Shown: piece by piece, positions 55,960 to 64,000 of the stretch | Numbering within the stretch: the first letter of the stretch is position 1 | How the letters are laid out: the number at the start of each line of letters is the position of its first letter | Source of the DNA: Neckera pumila | Taxonomy: Eukaryota; Streptophyta; Bryopsida; Hypnales; Neckeraceae | DNA length: 64,000 bases | Direction: 5' to 3' | NCBI GenBank assembly: GCA_963969595.1 | Contig: OZ018408.1 | Span: 310,001-374,000 of the forward strand | Notes under the pieces: model-generated | What the model was told of the DNA's origin: nothing | Seen by the model: the letters and a program-made list of their open reading frames with translations, nothing else | Databases searched by the model: none | Program-made: the position numbers and the translations under genes

Positions 55960-56436
55960 CACTACCATATTTGACTATCAAGATTGGCATTTTTTGTCAA
56001 TAAATTATTTAATCTGCCAAAAACTATGAATGTTTTTTCAATATTTTGCATTATTTTTTTGTTCATACAAAAATTATTTCTTGCAAAGTAAATTTCTAGA
56101 AAAATTGGCATTTGTTTTTAGAATAATTTGTGTCATTAGATGACATTTGAAGGCATTGGGAGACCGTGAGTTCCCGCAGAATTCCCTGCATTTTCAGCCT
56201 GTGGGAACGCAGTTGCAGGAGCTGGTTGATGTGGTCGGCACCGTGCTACGTCATTTTTGAAAAAAATAAAATAAAAAAATAAGCATGCTTAAAATGATAT
56301 TTGCAAAAAATAAAAAAATTCTGACAGCATGTACCTTTATTCACAAAACCGGGCCAGATTTGGGAACGGGCCTAAAATGGCCCTTCAATGCCTTCAAATG
56401 TCATCTAATGCAACCTTGATAGCCGGGTTGAGTAGT
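55960..56436. mobile_element. MITE, CACTACC-type ends, itself interrupted
   Basis: Left cactaccatatttgactatc followed by aagattggc, right (reverse) gactactcaacccggctatc followed by aaggttgc. About 200 bases once the nested element at 56135-56410 is removed. Confidence 0.6.
56135..56410. mobile_element. MITE with CATTAGATGACATTTGAAGG ends
   Basis: Perfect inverted ends of 25 bases, CATTAGATGACATTTGAAGG then CATTG, at 56135 and 56410. Lies inside the preceding MITE. Confidence 0.82.
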
Positions 56437-56743
56437 CCAAAAGGAATATATCATAGTTTTTTGTAGAAACAAATATATCTTCTACAAGAAATAAAATTTT
56501 AAAATAAAATAAAATTTTTGAAATTTTATTTGTAATACACGGCAAACTTTTTTTGGAACTTATAGTGGCACAATTTTTTCTCTTGGGCATCAATTTAAAT
56601 AAAAAATTACATTTACAGAAAGATAATGTAGTTTCTTGTCTTCCAAAGAAGTTTCAAAAAATCACTTGTCAAAAATTAAGATCATAGAAACTTGTCCAAA
56701 CCTTTAAATATCCTTTGAAGAAACTTAGGACTTTAGGGATTGA

Positions 56744-57813
56744 AACCAACGTGAATTAAGAATTGTTTGTTTGAAGTGCGCATAATGTTAATAATCCTAT
56801 AAATATAAAGTCTATGGCAATAGAGTCAAATTTTAAATCCCTCATATGGTAAATTCACTGTTCCTTCATCCTACAATTAAGCATTTGAATTGGATTTTGA
56901 ATAAAATTATTTGATCTAAATAGAGAGTGTGAAAAGAAAAGTCTTGATGAGAAAGGAAAACCCTTGATCAGAACAAAAGGAACATGGATCCTAGATGAGG
57001 TGTGACACAAATGCTATTCAAGTGCAAGCAATCATAGACCATACGGTGGGAGAAGCAGAGAAGAAGGCATTGAACAAGGTCTGTATTATGCAATTAAGGG
57101 AGGCTTGAGAAACGCGTGCCTAAAACAAAACTCTTGAGCACTAGGAAGGCAATGGACTAACCAAGTATGAGATATAGAAGGTAAGACATTACATAAATTT
57201 ACAATCTCATTGTTACGTTTATTTCATTGAAAAAATTGGAATTTAATTTCACTATTTGAAATTGAAAGACTGAATACACCTAAGCCTAAACTATAATTGA
57301 TGCCTCATTTTTGAATGAATAACAACTTTTTCAGTGAAAAAAATTTATAAACAAAGATCCCATTGATAAGGAGATTGGAAACTTTACATATAGGAGTCCT
57401 GTACAAAAAAGGGCATTGGGGCAATGATAAGAGTAGTATGCACTGGTAGACTAAGTAAAAAAGAGATACTATTGGAACGTGGTCGCCCAATTCAACAATG
57501 ACAAATTGCAACAATGACAAATTCAAATAGAAGAATTGTAACTTACAGAAAAATCCTACAATTTACCATCACCATCATAATATGTAATGAAATTTGAAGG
57601 TAATAACAATTCTTTCTTGAGGAACCTAGTATCATTAAATTTTAGATTACCATTATCAAGTGATGAAATATCATTACAAGGTAGCTGAAATTCAAAGGAG
57701 TAACATGAGAATGACTTAAGAATGAACAATGATTTTAAAAAGAAGATGCAAGTAGAATATAAAATATAAAAGATCCAAGATTGAAAGCTTCATCATACTA
57801 CTAAAATCACAAG
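56744..57813. other. AT-rich intergenic DNA, no gene supported
   Basis: Short frames only. Confidence 0.4.
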
Positions 57814-57917
57814 GTCCTCTGTAATGTCACATTTTTACACTGTGTGATATTACAGAGTTTCAACGGCCACTGCGCCTCTGTAATATCACATAGTATAAAA
57901 ACGTGACATTACAAAGG
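57814..57917. repeat. Inverted repeat of about 44-bp arms
   Basis: cctctgtaatgtcac at 57816 pairs with gtgacattacaaagg ending at 57917; the inner parts gtgatattacagag and ctctgtaatatcac also pair. Short GC-rich centre (tttcaacggccactgcg). A MITE-like hairpin; target duplication not identified. Confidence 0.8.
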
Positions 57918-58368
57918 TACAGTGATATTATGAAGGTTTAGGTTTTCTTGGCTTCACACTTCATTTCACTTCTATGATTCTATGATTTTCTAAGCTTTGA
58001 GTATTCCCAATTCTAATGTTTTGTTCTTACTATCAAATGATTTGAAACTTTTTTGAGATTGAATCAATTTTGGTTTCCACAACAAAGAGTTCACAAAGTC
58101 TTTGCAATTTGAGAAATTTGCATTTCAATTCTTCAATTTTAGTCACCATTGGTTGTGAAGGAAGAAACTGATCAAGTGGTGGTGTTCTTGAGCTCAACAA
58201 TACCTCCAAGGTATCTTCTTTACATTTGTTTTGAGCAAATTTGGAGTTCATATATAGAATGGTGGTTTGAAAATTGAGTTTCATTTGAAAAATTTGTATG
58301 TCATTTGAGTTTCAATTTAATCGAACACAAGAGATTGATGTATTTAGACCCAAATTAGAGCAATTGGA

Positions 58369-58430
58369 GTATTCTTGGAGCATTCTTGGAGCATTCTTGA
58401 AGCATTCTTGAAGCATTCTTGGAGTGTTTT
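58369..58430. repeat. 12-bp tandem repeat
   Basis: gagcattcttg(g/a) repeated about five times. Confidence 0.9.
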
Positions 58431-59360
58431 AATCTAAAGTGAGTAGTATAAGCTTCATTTGAACACTTTGTGAGCAGTTTGATCTAAATTGAGTTTAATT
58501 TCAACAATTTGACCTAATGTGAGCAATTTGAGTGTAATTGGAGCAATGTATCCTAATTTGAGCTTTATGTCAACAATTTGACTTAATGTGAGCAATTTCA
58601 CTTAATGTGAGCAATTTGAGTGTAATTTGGAGCAATGTAACCTAATTTGAACTTTATGTCAACAATTTGACTTCATGTAAACAATTTGAGCTTAATGTGA
58701 GCAATTTGAGTGTAATTTGAGCTTAATGTGAACAATTTGAGTGTAATTTGGAACAATGTAACCTAATTTGAGCTTAATGTGAGCAATTTGAGTGTAATTT
58801 GGAGCAATGTAACCTAATTTGACCTAATTTGAGCTTTATGTCAACAATTTGAGCTTAATGTGAACAATTTGAGTGTAATCTGAGCAATTTGAGTGTAATT
58901 TGGAGCAATGTAACCTAATTTGAGCTTTATGTCAACAATTTGAGCTTAATGTGAGCAATTTGAGTGTAATTTGGAGCAATGTAACCTAATTTGACCTAAT
59001 TTGAGCTTTATGTCAACAATTGAGTGTAATGTGAGCAATTTAAGTGTAATTTGGAGTAATGTGATCTCATTTGAGCTTAATGTCAACAATTTGACCTAAT
59101 GTGAACAATTTGAGCTTAATGTGAGCAATGTAACCTAATTTGAATTTAATGTGAGCAATTTAAGTGTAATTTGGAGCAATTTGACCTAATTTGAGCATAT
59201 TGTCAACAATTTGAGCTTAATATGAACAATTTGAGTTTACTTTGAAGCAATGTAATCTAATTTGAGCTTAATGTCAACAATTAAACCTAATTTGAGCAAT
59301 TTGAACATCATTTGATCTAATTTGGGCAATATGAGTTTCATTTGAACAATATGAGTCAAA
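58431..59360. repeat. AT-rich minisatellite field
   Basis: Variants of caatttgag(c/t)(t/g)taatgtgag, gtaatttggagcaatgtaac and ctttatgtcaacaatttga alternate for about 900 bases. Short units combine into longer units of roughly 70-110 bases. All on the same strand and all drifting. It lies directly 5' of the Helitron pseudogene. Confidence 0.85.
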
Positions 59361-60537
59361 TGTTATTAACGCAATGTTAACTAATGTCAGTAGTTTGTCT
59401 TATTTAGAATTGAATTTGAATAACTTTAAGATTTTTTGATGCAAACATAAACAATTTAATATATTTTCAATGGTTTGATCAATTTGATGCACATTAATTT
59501 GAATTTGATCAATTCAGCCAAATTTGACTTAAATTTTGAAATTGATGCCAACATCCAAAATTTTGTTGTTGAATATATGTTGATGTATTATGGATGTTAG
59601 GAGACAGAAAATTTGGAGTGATGTGAAGCATATTCAAGCGGTGTATACTTTTGGAGTACAAATTATATAGGTGCAATTTTAAACCCATTTTCTTTTTGTG
59701 ATTTGAAAAGTTTCTACATTCTAAAGTATAAGTTTTAGGATTGAAGATTGAAGATTGTCATCTTTTGTAGACTATGGCTTGGGCTTTATTTACAATCGAT
59801 GACTATGTAGATGTTGACATTGATAGTAATGGATCTATGTCTATTTAATGTCCGAAATGTTTAGCATTTTGTTTTAGGAAAGAAAAGCAACAATTTGTTG
59901 TTACAATGGCAAAGTTGCCAGTGAACACGTTAGCCATCCTACCGTTCATTCAATGCTCAATGAGCTTTTTATGGGTATCACACCCAATTCTAGAGGATTT
60001 CTTAAATTCATTAGAAAATATAATCAAGCATTTGCGTTTACAAGTATGCGTAGTAAATTTCAATCTGGCTAGGCCAAGAGTCGAGGAGTATATACTTTTC
60101 GTGTAAATGGAGAGTTATGCCATCACATTGGAGATTTAGAACCCGAAATAGATCATGGTGCAAGATTTGCACAAATTTATTTTTTAGATGATGATTTGCA
60201 AACCAATTGTCGCTTAGAGATTTTTGATGATCTTGATTGTAAGACCATTAATAACATCCAAGAGGTTTTAGAATCAATCAATGCATTGATTTGTGGGTTT
60301 AAGTCTTCACGTCATGTTCTTTTGGGAGGACATAATATGGGACTCCGTATCTCCGGTGAAACTCTTGCGGGTGAATATCGTCATCGATACGATCGACCTG
60401 TGGTTCTAGAAGTTGCTGCTGTTGTTCTTGATGAATAACATTTAGAATCCGGTCGAGATATTATTCTTCACCAACAAGGTGGAGGTTTACATTGGATAAG
60501 GGAAATTGATCCAGCTTATGATGCTTTATCCTACCCT

Positions 60538-61452
60538 TTGTTGTTTCCGGATGGTCTATGCGGATGGTCACCCATTTTCAAAGCAAATACTGGGATGAAT
60601 TTAAAATCATTTGTCCAATATATGCTTCATAAGCGACCCGAATCTAATGTACTACATAGGGCTAGTAGATTATTCCAACAATATGTAGTAGATCAATATT
60701 TGCGTGTACAACATGAAAACTTGCTTTTCATTAGATATCATCAAGCAGAACTTCAAACAGAATGTTATCAGGGCATTGTAGATGCTATGCACAACGACAG
60801 CGCAAGACGCATTGGACGTTGCATTGTTTTACCTGCAACATTCATTGGATCTCCTCGATACATGCAGAAACTCTTTCACGATAGTATGGTCTTAGTTAGA
60901 GTTTTAGGCAAACCAGATTTATTTGTCACAATGACATGTAATCCAAATTGGTCTAAGATCATTGGTGAGCTTGAACCAGGTCAAAGTCCTCTTGATTGTT
61001 CAGATGTTGTAGTGCGTGTCTTTGAGCTTAAATTAAAAACAATGATGGACGAAATCATAAAGAAAAATGTATTGGAGGAGACAATTGTTTTTTGTTATAC
61101 TATTGAGTTTCAAAAGTGTGGTCTCCCTCATGCTCACATTCTTCTTTGGTTGAAAGACAAGGTCAACAATTGTGACTTTGTAGATAGAGTTGTATGTGCT
61201 GAGATTCCAGATTCGAATAGACAACCGCAACTTTATACTGCAGTTGCTAAGCACATGATGCACGGTCCATGTGGTTTGGATAATCCCAATTGTCCATGCA
61301 TGGAGGATGGAAAATGCTCTAAACATTATCTAATGCAATCTCAAGATATCACCGAGGTGGATGGTGATGGTCATGTTTTGTATCGTTGTCGAAATGATAG
61401 TCGCTATGTTGAAAAACGTACGCAAGGTCAAATTGTCTATTTGAACAATTGA
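60538..61452 (+). CDS. Helitron Rep domain, longest open piece
   Basis: 304 codons covering the Rep nuclease: LFPDGLCGW, then SRLFQQYVVDQYLRVQHENL and LPATFIGSPRYMQKLFHDSM. Next comes the motif FVTMTCNPNW (residues about 129-138) and the HUH metal-binding box (His198 and His200). The expected continuation NRWVVPYN is cut by a TGA at 61450 in place of an Arg codon. Part of the pseudogene above; no start signal of its own is implied. Confidence 0.85.
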   Translation: MLFPDGLCGWSPIFKANTGMNLKSFVQYMLHKRPESNVLHRASRLFQQYVVDQYLRVQHENLLFIRYHQAELQTECYQGIVDAMHNDSARRIGRCIVLPATFIGSPRYMQKLFHDSMVLVRVLGKPDLFVTMTCNPNWSKIIGELEPGQSPLDCSDVVVRVFELKLKTMMDEIIKKNVLEETIVFCYTIEFQKCGLPHAHILLWLKDKVNNCDFVDRVVCAEIPDSNRQPQLYTAVAKHMMHGPCGLDNPNCPCMEDGKCSKHYLMQSQDITEVDGDGHVLYRCRNDSRYVEKRTQGQIVYLNN

Positions 61453-61458
61453 TGGATT

Positions 61459-62436
61459 GTGCCATACAATTCATATTTAATAGGCCGTTTTAATTGCCAT
61501 ATTAATGTAGAAGTTTGCAGTTCAGTAAAAACTATGAAATACCTCTATAAATATATTTTTAAAGGGCCAAATCGCGACGTTGTAGAAACAGATGAGGTTG
61601 TCGATGAGATTAAAAAAAATTTAGAGGGACACTATGTCGCTGCGCAAGAAGCATGTTGGAGGCTCTTTGGTTTTGAAACCAACAACAAGAGTCATAGTAT
61701 TTGTCGTTTATCCATTTATCTTCCCGGTCAACAATATGTTACCTTTCAAGAAGGAACATCTTTGCAATCAGTGATTGATCAAAACACTATAACCAAACTT
61801 ATAGAGTTTTTTGAACTCAATCGCCGCATTTGTGCCTTGATTGCTTCTGGCAATCAAAGCAATCATATGCTTTTTCGATACATGGATCTTCCATTGCACT
61901 ATAAGTGGATTAAGGAGAAAAATTTGTGGGAAAGAAGACAACGCAAGATAAATTTTTTTGATAAAATAAGTATGGTTCCTGTAGATACCAAATTAGTTTA
62001 CCTGCGTTTGTTGTTGACTCATGTTGAGGCACCAACTTCCTTTGATGACCTATTTTGTTTTCAAGATACGGTACATCCGACATACAAAGCCGCTTGCATT
62101 GCAAGACTTTTACAGGATGATGGTGAATGGGACAATTGTCTCCATGAGGCAACCATCATTGCATTGCCTAGAGAAATTCGACGACTGTTTGCAACGCTTC
62201 TTGTGCTAGGGCAACCATTGGATCCTCTTGATTTGTTGAGGAGACATATTGACGCTATGTCTGATGACTGGCGTAATGATCAAAATCGCTATAGCAAAGC
62301 AATTTTGTCCATTAATGAACATTTATCATTTAATACTAAACGCATTGAAGATTTTTTTGACATTCAAGATTTGAATGAATTTGGTTATTCAAATGTTGTT
62401 GATGATGCCAATGACAACAATAACTTAGATAATTGA
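61459..62436 (+). CDS. Helitron Rep tyrosine region and linker, open piece
   Basis: 325 codons: NCHINVEVCSSVKTMKYLYK, YIFKGPNRD, then DEIKKNLEGHYVAAQEACWR with a single Tyr where many Helitrons have two. It continues through the conserved linker RRLFATLLVLGQP to a TGA at 62434. Part of the same pseudogene. Confidence 0.85.
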   Translation: MPYNSYLIGRFNCHINVEVCSSVKTMKYLYKYIFKGPNRDVVETDEVVDEIKKNLEGHYVAAQEACWRLFGFETNNKSHSICRLSIYLPGQQYVTFQEGTSLQSVIDQNTITKLIEFFELNRRICALIASGNQSNHMLFRYMDLPLHYKWIKEKNLWERRQRKINFFDKISMVPVDTKLVYLRLLLTHVEAPTSFDDLFCFQDTVHPTYKAACIARLLQDDGEWDNCLHEATIIALPREIRRLFATLLVLGQPLDPLDLLRRHIDAMSDDWRNDQNRYSKAILSINEHLSFNTKRIEDFFDIQDLNEFGYSNVVDDANDNNNLDN

Positions 62437-62460
62437 AATATTAACTTTATAGTAGAAGAC

Positions 62461-63653
62461 ATGGACAAACTAAATGAAGGACAATGCATTGTTTTCAATA
62501 CAGTTACTAATGCCATTTTAGAACCTCATCCTCCGTATAAGTTGTTTTTCTTGGATGGCCCTGGGGGTACCAGCAAGACTTTTGTATACAATACTATATT
62601 AGGTTATCTTCGGGGTCGTGGTATTAAATGTATGGCAATGGCAACAAGTGGAATTGCTGCTTGTCTTTTGCAAGAAGGACGAACAACACATTCTTCTCTT
62701 GTCATTCCATTACAATTGCATGAAAAATCAACATGTTCAATTAGTGCCCAATCATCATTAGCTAAAAGTTTGCATGAAGTACAATTGATTGTACTTGATG
62801 AAGCTTGTCTGGACATAGATTTATGATCAAAGCAATAGATCAATCATTGCGAGATATTTGAGGTATTGATACTCCAAATGGCGGTCTTGTAGTTTTATAT
62901 AGTGGTGATTTCCGCAAAACTTTGCCTGTCGTTGTAGGTGGAGGTCGTAAGCAAACTGTTGAAGCTTGCTTGCGACATTCATATTTGTTTTTGCTAATGC
63001 AACATTTTCATTTGATCACTAATATGCGTTTATAGAGTCAACCAGATTTTCAACAATTTTTATCAAATATTGGTGAAAGCAAAACTGGTTCAGAAGTAGA
63101 GCTACCGGTTGGGATGGTTGCGCATGAAAATTCTCTAAATGGACTCATTGATGCAATTTTTGATGACCCGGTTGATTTCTCTGAGCGTGTAATTTAGGTT
63201 GTCCGAAATGATGATGCCCAAGAAATCAACTGTAAAATCAATGACCGTATGCCTGGTGATGTGCATCAATGTTTTAGCGCTGATTTTATTTACGAAAATG
63301 ATGAACATGCCCATCATTATCCAGTAGAGTTTTTAAATTCTCTACATCTTAGTGGTTTGCCACCTCATCAATTAAATCTTAAATGTGGTCAATATGTGAT
63401 GTTGCTAAGAAACTTAAATCCGGCAAAAGGTTTGTGCAATGGTTGTTGTTTACGTTTGTTACAAGTATCTCCATCTGTATTATTGTGTGAAATTGTGGAA
63501 GGGTGTCATCGTGGCCAAGAAGTGTTGATTCCAAGAATCACACATCATTGCAATGATAGTTGCTTGCCATTTACACTATATCGGAGACAATTTCCTATCA
63601 CTGGTGCTTTTGCAATGACAATCAATAAATCACAGGGCCAATCATATAATTGA
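62461..63653 (+). pseudogene. Helitron SF1 (Pif1-like) helicase domain, frameshifted
   Basis: 62461-62826 holds LNEGQCIVFN, Walker A (GPGGTSKT, with Ser where Gly is usual), CMAMATSGIAACLL and Walker B LIVLDEA. The frame then shifts; the second part carries GDFRKTLPVV, NMRL, the QYVMLLRNLNPAKGLCNG segment, and MTINKSQGQS near the end. Order and spacing are those of Helitron helicases. Confidence 0.88.
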
Positions 63654-64000
63654 GTTCGCATTTGTTTTTGAAATGAAGTATTTAGCCATGGTCAATTATA
63701 TGTGGCTTTGTCTCGTAGTAGACATCCTACAAACATTAAGGTTGCTAATGACAATTCATATGTCGTGGGAACGGTAAAAAATGTGGTTTACCATGAGGTT
63801 TTTACATGACATTGTCTTGGAGATTCCTATATATTTACACCTAAATCAAGTGGATGGAAAAGTTAAAAGTTTGTTTCAAACTCTGCATATTTAGGGTTCA
63901 TGCACGCTTCGACGACGTCCCCTTCCATCCAATTGCATTCTTTTGGTGTCCATTATTATTTCATTGTCTCAATTGAGATAGCATATCATATCAATAAATA

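Larger units (their letters stand above)
54391..56743 (+). mobile_element. TTAA element, family B, heavily interrupted
   Basis: Begins near caacacctcaagtcccaagg and ends near actttagggattgaa. Family B sequence can be followed across several insertions: a MITE at about 54500-54680, a family C element at 54924-55723, and two nested MITEs at 55960-56436. The middle resumes at gtaggtgcaagatagaaag, as in the copy at 49855-50785. Confidence 0.65.
59848..63809 (+). pseudogene. Helitron Rep/helicase (RepHel) pseudogene
   Basis: N-terminal zinc-finger-like CPKCLAFCF and, after a frameshift, CCYNGKV lead into GITPNSRGFLKF. The Rep domain has FVTMTCNPNW and the HUH box GLPHAHILLW (about 61129-61137). 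The tyrosine region is DEIKKNLEGHYVAAQEACWR (61606-61665), with a single Tyr. The SF1 helicase has Walker A GPGGTSKT (62557-62580), LIVLDEA, YSGDFRKTLPVV, LITNMRL, MTINKSQGQS and LYVALSRSRH. Stops interrupt it at about 60070, 60436, 61450, 62434, 62824, 63033, 63196, 63651 and 63669. Frame changes lie near 59.90 kb and 62.83 kb. All domains of an autonomous Helitron are present but not expressible. Its termini were not identified. Confidence 0.92.

Noticed and set aside
58431..59360. CRISPR-like spaced repeats
   Set aside because: Units drift, there are no unique spacers, and the setting is eukaryotic.

Overview
The window looks like nuclear DNA of a land plant. It holds one intact, intron-rich gene whose exons spell a DEMETER/ROS1-type 5-methylcytosine DNA glycosylase, a family known from plants. 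Around it lies AT-rich DNA packed with decayed transposons: a Helitron, an L1-type LINE with a plant-style zinc-knuckle ORF1, and CACTA and PIF/Harbinger MITEs. The glycosylase is diverged from flowering-plant versions (no recognisable permuted CXXC stretch before the RRM), which hints at a seed-free plant such as a bryophyte, lycophyte or fern. That placement is inference.

Layout. 1-12.9 kb: mainly copies of an AT-rich repeat superfamily bounded by TTAA (families A and B here), with nested MITEs, a degenerate LRR fragment at 3.4-3.7 kb and a ~218-bp tandem repeat at 9.9-10.55 kb. 13.27-13.53 kb: a degenerate copy of one exon and part of an intron of the neighbouring glycosylase gene. 14.8-23.0 kb (minus strand): the glycosylase gene. 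I could join 19 coding exons with consistent phase into about 1,813 codons, with catalytic Lys and Asp, a [4Fe-4S] cluster motif, domain A, domain B and the RRM-like C terminus. Exon 4 carries a near-perfect in-frame 525-bp tandem duplication. 24.0-31.5 kb: two Harbinger-like elements, a CACTA MITE, another MITE and TTAA elements. 31.6-32.2 kb: a 5'-truncated LINE with target-site duplication. 33.9-39.6 kb: more TTAA elements, some nested in each other. 40-43.9 kb: an unclassified, more GC-rich block, possibly LTR-related. 44.5-49.3 kb (minus): a long LINE remnant. 49.8-56.7 kb: multi-layer nests of TTAA elements. 58.3-59.4 kb: a minisatellite field. 59.85-63.81 kb (plus): a Helitron Rep/helicase pseudogene with many stop codons.

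The most unusual signal is the TTAA-bounded superfamily. Its ends read TTAACCCCTAAAG in both orientations. Copies inserted inside other copies sit exactly at a TTAA that is single in the uninterrupted relatives, so TTAA is the duplicated target. That is the signature of piggyBac-type transposition. Each family also carries its own short palindrome just inside an end. No transposase for it is present here.

Apart from the glycosylase gene, nothing in the window looks like a working host gene. I saw no rRNA, tRNA or CRISPR features.
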